A stretch of DNA of 64,000 nt, taken from positions 6,882,001 to 6,946,000 of the forward strand of contig JALGAS010000001.1 of the NCBI GenBank assembly GCA_023078685.1. The letters run 5' to 3'. Below the pieces are notes generated by a model. That model saw only the letters and a list, made by a program, of their open reading frames with translations. It did no database searches and was not told the DNA's origin. The translations under genes were made by a program, and so were the position numbers. Positions 23,022 to 35,075 of this stretch are shown here, one piece after another (the first letter of the stretch is position 1; each line of letters opens with the position of its first letter). Source of the stretch: Neopestalotiopsis rosae. Lineage: Eukaryota; Ascomycota; Sordariomycetes; Amphisphaeriales; Sporocadaceae.

Positions 23022-24048
23022 TCAATGATGTCCAGCATCTAATTCATGCCTAAAACTGGCTTGCTCACTTGAAAGTTCTCCTATAATGCTCACTTCAAAC
23101 TTTGTTGGATCCGGGACAGGAATCACAGCCACTGGAGGATCTCGTTCATACTGAGGCGGAGGAGGCTCCTGGTATGATCTTCGGAGCATGTTATTCTGTC
23201 GACGCCGAAGGCACAAGTACACTAGCACCGCTGCACCGGTGATCACGGCCATGATGCCCACGACGATGCCAACAATGGCCCCGACGGCCAGCGACGGTCC
23301 AGCTGACGGAGTGTCCGTGTTGCTAGTGACGCCTGGCGTTGACAATGTAGCGACGGAGGACGACAACCCCGGCAGGAGTGACGACGGCGACAGCGATGAT
23401 GGCGACAGTGAAGCGGTCATTGATGTCGTATCGGAGGATGTGGAACTTGCGGTAGCCGTTGAGGCGGTGCTTGAAGCAGCGAGGGCAACGAGGTCCTATT
23501 TCGATCTGATGTCAGCATAATCGCTAACAATGCGTGACGATACGGGTAAATATTGTGCAGCTATGAAGAAACATCGACATAGTCATGGGGAATAACTTAC
23601 GTACGGTGTAGAAGATCTGGCATCGAACACCTCCATTACCTGCGTAGCCAGCCACGCAGCTAGTCAGTCGTGGACAGCATACTGTTTCTGTTGCATTCGC
23701 GCAGGGCACAGAGTTTGCTTCTTCGCAGACTGAAGCAGTGTCAACGTAGCAGCTGTCCGTGCCGTTGCTGATATTGTCAGAAGACATAGGAGCTAGAACA
23801 ACCTGGAGTAACTTACTTGCCCACGCAACACCACCCCTTACCAAGAAACTGTTGACATGATGGGTAGAACGAATTGGCTTGGATGCCTTGGACGGTGAAT
23901 TAGCATGAGCAATCGTGGAAGTGATGGGCAATATACAGCAGAGTGTCGAGCTTGGAGCGCAGACAGAGTTATGACGCGAGGCCCCAAATGCGTCTGAGCA
24001 AGAGTCTCTTTTTGCAAACATCAAGCGGTAATCGATCATATTGGACAT
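23022..24048 (-). CDS. Cys-rich ectodomain, single-TM (Mid2/WSC-like layout) protein, four exons
   Basis: Model: exons 24048-23937, 23886-23817, 23767-23605 and 23495-23022, 819 nt, 272 aa; introns are GT..AG and phases agree. The first ~115 residues carry paired cysteines (TLCC, KGWCC, TVCC) in a compact Cys-rich domain. Next come a Ser/Thr-rich stalk, one hydrophobic helix with small residues (AVGAIVGIVVGIMAVITGAA), a basic stop-transfer (LRRRQNNMLRR) and a Pro-rich cytosolic tail (PPPPQYERDPP). This is the layout of Mid2/WSC-like cell-surface proteins. No signal peptide is visible at the chosen ATG, so a further upstream exon is possible. A second gene of the same layout lies at 35076-36134. 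Confidence 0.8.
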
Positions 24049-24805
24049 TTGAGAGGTTGGAATGAGTTTAACGGGTAGCTGTACGTGGAAAATGTATCAT
24101 AAGTTGAACAAGGAGAATAAGAGCAATGGATATTGGTGCTTCAACAACCAAAAGAATTGGGAAGCTGGCTCTTTTTCTAGCCTCTATGGCCTACCTACTT
24201 CCAGCAACAATGTTCAGAAAACTGTTTTTCCCAGCAATTCAGAAATCCTCGTCCCAACAGCAATATTACAGCCCATGAGTTCCAAAAGCAGACATTTCTG
24301 ATACTTGGCGATACTTCGGCTGGTCCAAATAGGCAACCTCCCTTCGGGCCGGCAACAGGTTAAGGTGTCACGGTTCCAAACCATCGGAATTGAGCGAACT
24401 CCGTGATTCGCGCAACAAGTCTTGCTTGACATCCATCATCAGCTATAACGGCCAACATTGAATGTGCATGGGCGCGAAGGCGCATGATTGGGTCAACCAG
24501 TAGCGCCCAAGTAAGCGCCGGCCGGAACCCTGGGCAAAACATTGAGAGTCGTATTTTTGGTGGCCTCCGCACCAGCTCAGAGACCGGGGTGCTGAGCTGG
24601 CGCCCAGAACCGTCTGTAATGAATTGTGGGCTGAGTGCGCAGCCCATGTGCTAGTGGCAACAGAGATAAGGAGTTTGCAGAATTCAGAATTCATTTCGAC
24701 ATTTTTGATCAACAAAAACCCGTTTTCTGTTTTCTACGAGGAAAAGTGCTCATCTGAGAATGATAGGGCGGTAAGGATTGCTTCCCCGTTGAAATTGGAG
24801 CCGAG

Positions 24806-25829
24806 ATGATCGAAGTTCAGAGGCGAACTCTCGCCCCATTCTTGGCAATCGGTCTGTTGCTCACCGTTCTGTTTCCCTGGTACTATGGGGATCTCGTCGC
24901 TTGGTCTGGACATGACGAATCGCTCACTGTGGCACCGGTCTCACACAGCAACCACATCGCGGATGTGGAAATAGTCGTCGCCAGCCTCAAGAAGGAAGAC
25001 ACCTCGTGGCTCTCCACCCATCTGCCAGAATGGAAGGCAAACGTCTACGTCGTGGACGATTCGAAAGCTCACCTAACAGTGCCAATGAACAAAGGGCACG
25101 AAGCCATGGTTTACCTGACCTACATCATTGATCAATACGACAATTTGCCCAATAATATCATCTTCATACACGCATCGCGTTTTGCCTGGCACAATGACGA
25201 TCCAGACTATGATGCCATTCCGACACTGAGCAACTTCCAGCTCCCATATCTTCAAGAGAGTGGATACGTCAATCTCAGATGCGTTTGGATCATTGGCTGT
25301 CCTGCCGAAATCCGGCCTGTTGAGGATGAAGCGAATCGCGACGACGCACACCTCTCAACAAAGAACATTTACAAGCAAGCGTACGAAGAACTGCTTCCAG
25401 ACTTGCCAGTGCCTGAAGTCGTTGCCGTGGGCTGTTGTTCGCAGTTTGGAGTCACGCGCGAGACCGTTCACAAGCGACCTCGCAGCGATTATCTGAGGTA
25501 CAGGCAGTGGCTTCTCGAGACATCGTTGGATGATAGCATGAGTGGAAGAGTATTCGAATTTTCTTGGCACAGTAAGTACAAGTCTATTCTCTGCAGTGAA
25601 GTACTTGACCTGATGTGGTGCAAATACAGTCATATTTGGAAAAGAGCCAGTGTATTGCCCGTCGGCGAGCGAATGTTACTGCAAAGTCTTTGGCTTATGC
25701 AATCTGGACTGCTCGGATGGTACCTGCGATGGACGGTGGAACTTCCCTCCCTATTCCACTTTACCTGATGGGTGGCCTCTCGTCGGCTGGGAAGGAGAAG
25801 CAAGAAACTTTACGGGACCTTTGGAATAG
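24806..25829 (+). CDS. DUF3431 family protein, probable type II membrane or secreted protein, two exons
   Basis: Model: exons 24806-25571 and 25630-25829, 966 nt, 321 aa. A hydrophobic segment (residues about 11-26, FLAIGLLLTVLFPWY) follows a short basic N-terminus and acts as signal anchor or signal peptide. The family core is plain: EIVVASLKKEDTSWL, NVYVVDDSKAHLTVPMNKGHEAMVYLTYIIDQYDNLPNNIIFIHASRFAWHND in pieces, and GCCSQFGVTRE. The second exon is Cys-rich (YCPSASECYCKVFGLC..CDGTC). DUF3431 proteins resemble glycosyltransferase-like enzymes, and many fungal genomes carry several copies; no activity is established. The downstream M3 peptidase gene runs the same way 357 bp later. Confidence 0.88.
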
Positions 25830-26185
25830 CTTCATCGAGTTCAGCTATGATGGCACACTAGCCATACCAGTCCCCGATCGACAGAATGGCCAAAGCGGCA
25901 CGAATTCCACGAGTTTCGGAATGCACGGTCGCCCGGAGACATGGTCAATCGGCACTCAAGTAACGAGTGCCACATTTCCAAGAGATCAACAGCCGAGCTG
26001 ATCATGCGCAAGATGACGAGACACGGCCGTCTAGGATGAATGCAAAAAGAAGAGCGACATGGGAAGAGTGACGCGACTCTCCGGCGGCCTCGATGCCGAT
26101 TCAGGGGGTCATTTCTAGCGAGGTCGCTAGGGCGGGGTAAGCCACGCCAGACACCAACCCGCACCTAGGCAGCAGGCAGCCATCC

Positions 26186-28577
26186 ATGGATCTTGCATTC
26201 CTTCGCTCTCTTGACGATCCTCACAAGTGTTGTGAAGTCTACTTGTATGTGCAACGAAATGCAGTTGCTGAGGACATACGGAAAACCCTAGAGGCTTACA
26301 GCCAATGTCGAATTCAGATGGCCTCGGACACCCGTGTCTCGCCCCAGGGGCCGCCTGACTTTAGCGGGTTGAGCCCAAAAGATGTTCTCTGCGAAGTAGA
26401 AAACATTCTCGAGCATTCTTCCGATCTGCAGGATTCCCTCGCTACCAGTATTTCTCCCCAGGAAGCAACCTTTTCGAACGTGATTAGGCCCTTGGTTGAC
26501 GAGTTGAATCGTGCAAAATGCCGGCAGCAAATATTGGGAAAGATCTTGGTTGCAGCGTCGCCAGATTCAAGCTTGCGTGATGCCTCGCGCGAAGCTCAGA
26601 GGCTCATTCTTGCGGCCGAAACCCGGCGCTGCATGAGAGTAGACATTGCGACGCTCGTTTCTGCTGTTTACAAAAAGTGCCAGGAGGATGATGATGGCAC
26701 TGGACATGACCGACTCGATGCCGAGGACATGTATTTACTCACGCACGTTTACAATGAATACAGACAGTCTGGAGCAGCTCTGGTGGACCCTGACCGACGC
26801 GATCGCCTGCAAGCTGTGACGACTGAAATTGACGAACTTTGTCTTGCCGCACAGAAGGCACTGACCGACGCCAAGGATGGCATCTGGCTCACACAATCGG
26901 AACTCTCGGGGATACCTGACGCGTCTTTCAAGAATCTTACGGCACATGCACCAGGCGGTGTGAATGGTGTAGAAGAGCAGTTCTGGGTGCCCTTGCACGG
27001 TACCGTCCCTGACCAGATTATGCGAGATGCGGTCCGAGGGACTACCCGGCACAAACTGGCTGTTGCAGTGAGCCAGAGATGCCCAGTGAATGTCGAGCGA
27101 CTGGAGAAAATTGTCGCGCTTCGCCACGAGGCAGCTGTAATGCTGGGCTTCCCTAATCATGCATCGCGAAGAATGGAGGAAAAGATGGCAGAAAGTGTGG
27201 AAGAGGTGGAAAGGTTGCTGATAGACATAAGACAGAATGTTGAGATTTACGCAGCAAAAGAGATTGAACGACTGTTACAACTAAAGAGACAAGACGTTGC
27301 GTGTCACGACGATACCATCATTCACCCGAAAGACGATGAAGAGACTCCATTCGCTTGGGACTGGGCGTTTTACTCCCAAAAGCTAAGGCAAACGCAATAT
27401 TCCCTCGACACGGCCAAGATCAGTGAATATTTTGAGGCCGAACATACTTTTCAAGAAATGCTTGGGATATTTACAAATCTTTTTGCTATCGAATTTGTGC
27501 CCATCCCGACAAGCACGTGGCATGAAAGCGTGGATGTATACGAAGCGTGGGACAACACGGGCGACAAAGGGTTTCTTGGGTATCTCTATGTAGATCTATT
27601 TACTCGTGAGGGCAAGTATAGGAACGACCAACACATTCCAATCAATCGGGTATGCAAGCCCTACTGTCTCAAGGACTCTGAAAGTGAAGCTAACAATGCT
27701 TTTGTGTAGGGATTTGCAGAGGCAAGTGGTGTGAGGCATTACCCATGTTCAGCGCTGATGATGAGTCTCCCGACACCACAGCCACCAAAGCCAACACTCC
27801 TCTTGTTGCCCCAGTTGCGGACCATGTTCCACGAGCTGGGCCACGCCATTCACAATCTTTGTTCGCGAACCAAGTACGGCATTGCGCACTCTAGAGACTT
27901 TGTCGAGATACCAAGTCTCATGCTAGAACATTGGATGTGGGATGTAAAAGTGCTGGCAACAATGGGTATGCACTATACATGTCTGAAGAAATATGCATCT
28001 TTGGCAATCGAACGTACAAATGATAAGGGGCTTGGCGCTATTCCCAGAGAATTGACCTTGTCTGTATCCCGGACCAAGAATCTAGACAAAGCGCATGAAA
28101 TACTGGTCGAGATCCAGCGGGCCGTCTTTGACCTGACCATCCATACGCCGAAAGATGCCGATGCCGCTAAAAATATGAACACAACACAGCTCTGGAATAC
28201 GACACGACGAGATATCGTTGGGTTGCCTCTTGGGATTCCTCATGAATCCTTGGGTTTTACACAAGCAACATTTGGTTACATTTTCAGGGCGTATGACGCA
28301 GGTTTCTTCGCCTATCCTCTGTGAGTGATAGTTGTGCCCGAGATGAGACCTGGAAATTTTGACCATATTCTTCTCTAGATCTAAAGTGTACGCCGCCGAC
28401 TTGTACAACACAGTCTTCAGAGATGACCCACTAAATCCCTCCATTGCTGCAAGGTACCGCTCTGATGTTCTACAAAAAGGTTCCAGTCAATCGGAAATTA
28501 CAATCCTGGAACAGTTTCTTGGCAGGAAACCCAACAGTCAATCGTTTCTTGACGAAGTGGCAAGCGCCTGGAGCTAA
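26186..28577 (+). CDS. Divergent M3 zinc metallopeptidase (thimet oligopeptidase/saccharolysin family), three exons
   Basis: Model: exons 26186-27649, 27710-28320 and 28379-28577, 2274 nt, 757 aa. M3 peptidases cleave peptides below ~20 residues, usually in the cytosol. The zinc site is present: HELGH at about 529-533 and the third ligand in DFVEIPS (about Glu554). The N-terminal helical channel half and the C-terminal KVYAADLYNTVF segment are also recognisable. Several active-site parts differ from the family. The loop between HELGH and DFVE is about four residues shorter. The segment matching the substrate-binding YDAxYYGY loop reads YDAGFFAY. The histidine five residues before that loop is tyrosine. 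Zinc binding should survive, but activity or specificity is probably changed. No signal peptide is seen. Confidence 0.85.
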
Positions 28578-29301
28578 ACCACTGCTATTAGCGACGTTGA
28601 GCCTCTAGTGTCGCATAGGCGCCGTGTCGCTGGATTTAAGCCTATAAGATGGGGCTTTCAGCCAACATGGGACGAAAAACCGGATGAACGCTCAAGGAAA
28701 ATCAAGACATCATCTGATTTGTGTTCCACATAACATTTCTCTTGCCCGTTTATAAATCACTAGCTGTTCAGTCGCAGCTGCTCGACCTGATCGCTCAATC
28801 ATAGTTCAATTCGCTCGAGTAACACTCTCCAGTGGCCCGGAGGCGAACTTTCGGTAACTTGAGCCTGTAGTCTCAATGGCCTCCACGACTATCAATTCAA
28901 TTCATACTTGCTGACAAATAATACAATTTCTATCTGTTTGATGAGTAGCTCGACATATTTCATGTCTGCGTGATTCAATGCACTCATATTTCCAAGATGC
29001 GTCTGATTTCATGGTGCTGATGAAAGAACCTGCCTGAAGATGCTTATATTAGCGTCCCGCTATTGCGGCGGAATCGCTAACCTAGGCCTTGAACCACGCT
29101 GGACTACGGACTGCAGCACAACACCATCAGGCAGCCGCGGCGCACGGATCATGCGCCGTTGGATTGCGAGAAGAGTTCATGTCGAAAACCATTTACTTAA
29201 GAGTTCTGGTGTCCCAGTCAAGCTGGGAATATGAATCTATCGTTCTTTCCATTTTTCAACCTTTTTTTCTTTATACCCTCGCTGCCCACATCACACCAGC
29301 T
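28578..29301. other. Intergenic region, no supported gene
   Basis: Holds the M3 gene 3' flank and the F-box gene promoter. An open frame extends upstream of the F-box ATG to 29089, but its first 71 codons show no domain and are probably leader sequence. Confidence 0.5.
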
Positions 29302-31080
29302 ATGTCGCCTTCGTTACAGACGATCCCTCCCGAATTGTTTCGGGAGATTGTTGCTTCGTTGTTGCCCCCGGACCAAGCCAATCTGAGTCGCACCTGCAAG
29401 GCTATCCATCGCAATGTGACTCCACTCTTATGGAGTGAGATCGAGTTGCATCATCGCGGCACCCATGAGGGCGTCAACATGGAAAACGAAGACGAAATGT
29501 ATGAGCTGTTTGAAGATGATGAGGAAAGTGATGAGGACTGCGATCTTCCCGGGCAGACGCATGATGCCACATTACATGCCAAATACCCATACAAAAACTG
29601 TATATTGGAGCCTTCAGCGCGCAAGTATGGCCAACCTGAATTCCACGAAGATCCTGCCAGATGGATAGAGCGCGTGCGCTTTGGGAGACAACCGGCAAAA
29701 GAAATTTCATGCCCTGCAAGTCGACTCTCCGAGAATTCCAATCGCAGGAATTATCAGTTTGGTAGAGAAGAACTGTTCGTCTCGGTCCGCGGCTGGAGCT
29801 CGCGTGACCGATGGACCGACCTAGCTCAGCATGTGCGCTCTCTGTGCATATCTATCGGCGTGGACGACGAAGTGGCAGAAGTTATCGGCAGCTTCCCCAA
29901 TCTGACGTCTCTAGAACTCATCGGGCTGCCTTGTAACAATGGCCACTCCGCATTGGCTCCAGACATTCATCTACCCAGGCTGCAAAATCTCAAGCTTCGC
30001 GGGTATCTCTCGAGTGCTTTCGTCAGAAAGGTTTGCAACAATGCGAAACACATCAATCATCTGGATATTGGTTTACTAGCCACACCTAAAGACGACGAGG
30101 CTTACAAGAAAACCCTCTTGGTCGAGAATGATGACACGACGCCAGTCTCCGAGGAGCAAGCAGAAAACTTCCAAAAGAATGGATCCGAGGTTGCTGCTCT
30201 TGCCAAAATTGCCAGGATTGCCAAGAAAGATAGCAGCGATAATGGGGGCTCGGACGAGGGCTCGGACGAAGACTCGGACGAAGACGAGGGCTCTGACGAC
30301 GAGGACGACGAGGAAGACGAGGAGGAGTATGATGAGTTCGACGAAGAAGACGAACGTCAATTTCCTTGGGCATTACATTCGCCGATCTGGCTGCCCAGAA
30401 CTCTACCTCCAAAGCTCACATCAATCACACATCTCCATCTGACCAAGCCATATACTGGTGAGACAAATCTTGGCTGTCTTGGAACCGACAGGTTCAAGGA
30501 CATTCCGCATCGGTATGAGCAGGTCCTGTGCCTTGAGTGGGCAGCACTGCTGAAGGGCGTTGCGGCCACGCTAAAGGAGTTGATTCTCGAGCACAGAGTC
30601 CCGCAGAACGTGGGCGATACTGTCAATGATGGCGACTCATGGCCAGAAACCAAGGGATCCTACCGAAGGGAGGCTTTCTTTCATGGCACTCAGGATCCCG
30701 ACCGTGGAGATGTTATCTTCTGCCAGTCCGTACTGCCACTACTGCTTGAGCAAAGTGGCTCTTTTACGAGTCTCCGCCGTCTTGCGCTCCGGGGCATCCA
30801 AGTCAAGGGCATCAGCACACGAGCGGATGCCGTCGATACACCTGGACAAAACGGGGTCCGCGACAATGATGAGCTCTTGCAGGAAGCTTACCCTGGCTGC
30901 GATATTGAGATCTTTGAAGAGGCGTATGCCATCCACGTCTATGCTGGCAGTATCTACGAGTGCTGGAGTCCGCACCGACACGAAGCCGCCCAGGATCAAA
31001 GTGATGGTCTCTTGCACGACGACTCTTTTTTCAACGATTATAAAATGCGATTCGGGCCGCAGTGGAAGATCGTAGACTGA
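29302..31080 (+). CDS. F-box protein with a long acidic tract, single exon
   Basis: 592 aa from the ATG at 29302, chosen because the F-box starts eight residues later (IPPELFREIVASLLPPDQANLSRTCKAI in pieces). The frame is open further upstream to 29089 without recognisable protein. Leucine-rich-repeat-like strands follow (FPNLTSLELIGLP, LPRLQNLKLRGYL), as in F-box/LRR substrate adaptors of SCF ubiquitin ligases. Two acidic stretches stand out: one near residues 55-75 and a very strong Asp/Glu/Ser run at about 310-355 (30235-30357), which contains GSDEDSDED-type repeats typical of CK2 targets. The target protein is unknown. Confidence 0.85.
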   Translation: MSPSLQTIPPELFREIVASLLPPDQANLSRTCKAIHRNVTPLLWSEIELHHRGTHEGVNMENEDEMYELFEDDEESDEDCDLPGQTHDATLHAKYPYKNCILEPSARKYGQPEFHEDPARWIERVRFGRQPAKEISCPASRLSENSNRRNYQFGREELFVSVRGWSSRDRWTDLAQHVRSLCISIGVDDEVAEVIGSFPNLTSLELIGLPCNNGHSALAPDIHLPRLQNLKLRGYLSSAFVRKVCNNAKHINHLDIGLLATPKDDEAYKKTLLVENDDTTPVSEEQAENFQKNGSEVAALAKIARIAKKDSSDNGGSDEGSDEDSDEDEGSDDEDDEEDEEEYDEFDEEDERQFPWALHSPIWLPRTLPPKLTSITHLHLTKPYTGETNLGCLGTDRFKDIPHRYEQVLCLEWAALLKGVAATLKELILEHRVPQNVGDTVNDGDSWPETKGSYRREAFFHGTQDPDRGDVIFCQSVLPLLLEQSGSFTSLRRLALRGIQVKGISTRADAVDTPGQNGVRDNDELLQEAYPGCDIEIFEEAYAIHVYAGSIYECWSPHRHEAAQDQSDGLLHDDSFFNDYKMRFGPQWKIVD

Positions 31081-32133
31081 TGCTAGTCTGCTTACGCGGA
31101 CATTGGAAAGGAAATACTGATTAGCGGAACCATCTTACACCAAAAGCGGGTGATCTGCGGTGGGTACTATACATAATACGTCAGGGTGACATATAAATAG
31201 TACTTGTTCACGAGTGTCTCATAGGATAAGAATACCACTGAATCAACAAGCATAGTGTGAATAACATCAATAGGTCGAAGCGCACAAGGAAAGCTGAACG
31301 GAAGTGACAAAGGTGCATTGGTTTAAGAATGAGCTGACTTTGGACAGATGAATCGCCATTGCAACATTCTCGAACACTGAATGCCTACCGAGAGATCTTG
31401 GCATTACCCAATTAAGCTGGGTACCTACATTAGCCTGGGACCGCGACCGCTGTGGAACTTGTGATTGATAACGTACTTGTGCAGCGACGAGAGTTTACTG
31501 TTGCTGAGTGCCAGAATAGTGGAACATGACAAAAGGCAATATACAGTACACAGTATCGAGTCTAGATAGCCCTATATACTAAACTAACCTGGCCTTATAA
31601 CATGTGACGCCTAGACTGTTGCTTGATCTATCCGCGATGCTCCCATGCAAAACGGCAAGTTTTCGCCGCCCCTTATGGCTCAATTAGGTAGGTACTGCAC
31701 TACAACCGGGCAATTCAGGGCTGGGCACTGGCAGATACGCGATTTCTTATCTCCGATTAGGCATTAACCAAGATAAGGCTTTTGATGATGATCTCCGCTG
31801 ATCTCCCGCTACGTCCACGCACTGCCGCGTTGGCGTGTGATTGGCGGCAATAGTTTTTGAAACACGAAATGCTTTACGCAAGCCACAGCCAAGGAAGGAC
31901 AGCGCTGACTCCCAGCTCCCCAAAAGACCCCTAGCTTTTTTGTCTCCCTTCCCGCCCGTCCTTCGTGTTCCTTGCCAAGACTTTTTTGTTCCGTTTCAAC
32001 AACCTTTCGTCCATTCTTTGCCGTTCTCTTTGCATCACAGCATCATACAAAGTATTGATTTTATTCCTTAAATTTTGGGTTTGGTGCATCGCGTTTAGGT
32101 TTTAGACTTCATTTGCTAGCAGTTTTTAGCGCC
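31081..32133. other. Intergenic region of ~1 kb, no supported gene
   Basis: Short broken frames only. The last 200 nt are T/C-rich on the plus strand (31930-32040), as expected for a fungal promoter and leader in front of the esterase gene at 32134. Confidence 0.5.
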
Positions 32134-33248
32134 ATGTCTTCAAATGTATCCTCGTCGGGTTGTTCCAGTGCAAGCGCATCGTTTTCGGCGGGAACCAGCA
32201 ACGAGACACTCTCTGGTCGATCATATCTGCTTTCGATACCTTCCAGCTATTCATCAGACACACCGGCGCCGCTGATTCTGTCCTTTCACGGAGGCGGCCA
32301 ATCACCCGAGACGCAGCTCGATCTCGATCAGTTGACCAACTCCGATGTCCAAGACCAGTACATTGTCATCTACCCCGAAGCCATCGATGTAGGTTTATCG
32401 TGTCCGCCAAGAAGTCATTCTTTCCCACTGTCGCCCTTTACTGACCCCAACTCCCCGCTATCTAGCAACAATGGCAAGTCAGCCCCAACAGCACCTCTGA
32501 CGATATCGGATTCGTGACAGATATCCTAGATGCTATCGAGTCTACGCTATGCATCGATATCTCACAGATATATGCTACGGGCAAGTCCCAGGGCGGTGGC
32601 ATGGCTGGCATGTTGGCCTGCGATGAGACTCTTTCTACGAGGATTGCCGCGTTTGCGCCCGTCTCGGGTGCCTTTTACATCACAGATGCCGACGACTGCA
32701 AGCCCGCATCGGTCAAGATTTCATGCGATGCAGGTCGGAGCGACATTCCCATCCTGGAGTTCCACGGCGGTGATGATACTGTCATCCCTTATGATGGCGA
32801 CGACAGCAAGCGGGAAGCCTGCCTGCCCGCCATTCCCCACTGGGTCCAGAAGTGGGCGGAACGCAATGATCTGGACTCTAGTACCAACACATCAACGGAC
32901 CTCACCAAGTCAGCAACATTGTACCAGTTTGGAAACGGGTCAGACCTGGGCTTGGTCTCGCATGTCTACGATGGAAAGAGCATCGGACACGTCTGGCCGA
33001 CAAAGAAGCTGTTTGCAGACGACGACGACTCGGCCACGGCATCGTTTGACGCGACCCCGATGATTCTGGAATTCTTTGGCAACTACACCCTGGATATCAA
33101 GAACAAGTCGACCAACACGACAAGTACCAACGGGACAGACGGAACGGATGGGTCAGACGACAGCGATGACTCTTCGGCTATGGGCCGCAAGGCCACGGCG
33201 ATTTGGTGGCTCATTGGATTCACCATGCTTCAGACTCTCATCATATGA
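32134..33248 (+). CDS. CE1-type esterase (feruloyl-esterase/PHB-depolymerase-like), likely GPI-anchored, two exons
   Basis: Model: exons 32134-32388 and 32466-33248, 1038 nt, 345 aa. The alpha/beta-hydrolase markers are the oxyanion-hole HGGG (SFHGGGQSPE), the nucleophile elbow GKSQGG (Ser about 126), an Asp in the segment EFHGGDDTVIPYDG, and a C-terminal His in GHVWP. This pattern is that of CE1 feruloyl esterases and LpqC-like enzymes, which release ferulate from arabinoxylan. The last ~60 residues are a Thr/Asn/Gly/Asp/Ser-rich linker and a hydrophobic end (AIWWLIGFTMLQTLII), typical of a GPI signal. No signal peptide lies downstream of the ATG at 32134. A hydrophobic in-frame stretch (LLAVFSA) lies just upstream without ATG, so a missed 5' exon is likely. 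Confidence 0.82.
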
Positions 33249-34035
33249 AGTGGCACGCCATCCTTTTGAATCACGAATCTCATCAGATACGCCCGAATTA
33301 AACGATCGACAGCGTCCGAGACCATGCTGTGATGCCAATAGATTGGCGAGAATGCTGTTCTTTTCCATCGCACCAGGAATGAAGGCAAATCCCCCCAATC
33401 GGGTCCGCCGACTCAGCAGACGACAGTGATCGGACGGACTCTCGGAGCAGTTCGCGTTAGTTACGACTGACCGAATGTATGCCTTCAGCGACCAATTGGA
33501 GTTGTGGATGGGCATTCTGCAAACAGCAGTGCTCCGCCACGGGTTTTCAGCGGGCTGGAAACCTCAAGTTACGACAACAAGCAGCAACTTCGTGGCGTGA
33601 TCGTTGCAAAGCCATTAGAGAAGGTGACATCGACAGGCGACGGCTCGCGTAGCATAGGGTCGGGTATGCCGGGAAAAGTGCCTGAGCATCTTTGTGCCCC
33701 CGGAAGGCGGATTCGGATGGCCGTCGCTTTCTTGAATAGTGCACAAATCAATAAGCACAAAGAAGGGTCCAGCAAGAACAAAGACACTATTATAAACTTA
33801 CTCGCTCTCTCAAGATAGCGATAAATACATTTCTTGTCCTCTATAGCCACGAGCACATTAAGCAGACATTGAAACATTACGCATAGAACAGCACAAAGCT
33901 AGAATGGTGCTTAGTACGAATCAAAGAAGAGTAGACTATACAAATTCCATACTATGTTCTCAAGGACACGACTGCTCTCGCACCCATAAATATCCTTTTT
34001 CTACATACCAGTAATTTCTCATCACTATCTACAAA
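33249..34035. other. Intergenic region, no supported gene
   Basis: Frames of ~100 codons exist on both strands at 33504-33877, but they overlap each other and show no domain pattern. An AT-rich ATAAATA element at about 33986 lies roughly 45 nt before the ATG of the next gene and may be its TATA element. Confidence 0.45.
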
Positions 34036-34590
34036 ATGCATTTCTTCACAGCATCAATGGTTGCCCTCGCTGCAAAGCTTGCGGCTGGGGCGGTAGCCGA
34101 CGTTCTTCCCCGGGACTCTATTCTGAATCAACAGGCCTGGGTAGACCAACTAGAAACCTCCAACAACCACGTCCAAGGCGACCTCTGCGGCGACACGCAC
34201 GACGTAGAGAACCACTCGGGCGACAAGGACGCCGCGCTGTCCGCCGACTGCCTCAAGGTGCTCGACAGGATCAACGGAGTCAAGGACAAGGCCTACTTTT
34301 CGCTCGTCTCCAACTGGCCGCAGCGTGCTGACATCAAGACGGGCTTTGCCCCCCTGATCACGGTCGACACGTGCACTTTCAGCATCCGGCCCACCCAGTT
34401 CCGCGAGGTGTCGTACGCCTACTACGTCGGGGCGCAGGACATGGCCGATATCCTGCACGCCATGATCAATCAGTATCAGCAGGGGGATCGCTTCAAGGTG
34501 AACGCGTACATGCCGTGCACGGACAAGCTTATCAAGCAACAAGGCGATTACGAACTCGAGTTCAAGATTTGGAACCCAAAGGCGCAATGA
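34036..34590 (+). CDS. Small secreted protein of the Hce2/Ecp2-like effector family
   Basis: Single exon, 184 aa, with a clear signal peptide (residues about 1-21, ending AGAVA-DV). The mature part has the Hce2 pattern: an early Cys in GDLCGDT, then ADCLKVLDRI, a VDTCTFSI strand, the signature YYVGAQDMADILHAMINQY, and a last Cys in YMPCTD. Hce2 domains occur in secreted fungal proteins, some of which are effectors in plant or insect hosts, and many copies have no known role. Strong codon bias toward C/G in third positions suggests good expression. The call rests on motif order, so it is moderate. Confidence 0.7.
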   Translation: MHFFTASMVALAAKLAAGAVADVLPRDSILNQQAWVDQLETSNNHVQGDLCGDTHDVENHSGDKDAALSADCLKVLDRINGVKDKAYFSLVSNWPQRADIKTGFAPLITVDTCTFSIRPTQFREVSYAYYVGAQDMADILHAMINQYQQGDRFKVNAYMPCTDKLIKQQGDYELEFKIWNPKAQ

Positions 34591-35075
34591 GTTGGACCAG
34601 TTCTTCGAGATCGTCCTATGGATTGGCCGGGCTCTAACAAGAGTCACTCATAATACAAGAGACAAATAATAGCTTCAAACTTCGCTCAAGTTCATTAATC
34701 ACTTCTTTACTTTGGATCTATAACAAAGATGGCATTCAATGCGTGCTAAAGCTTAATCCCTGTGCACTCACAACTCTAACCATAAGATGTCCTCGTACCC
34801 TCAGACAATTGAATGCCGTGCTTACCAGCCCACATTCTCAGACTCAATCTCTCGCCTGCGCCGAGTCTTCCGATTCTTCGCACACGTGCCTGCCTATGCA
34901 AATATTATTACAGAATTAGCGAGACGATACTAGTATGAAGTCGTCACCAATTAGAAAATGAAATCTCGAGTATGAGCGAGAGCTTGTCGTGCCAGAAGCC
35001 AAGCAATCGCAACAATGATTCGTCAACAGCTGAATTCACACACTTTCTTTAAACATCGCTCGATATTTCCTTTGA
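34591..35075. other. Convergent 3' flanks, no gene seen
   Basis: The region between the ends of two convergent genes is AT-rich, with no open frame carrying a motif. Confidence 0.5.
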
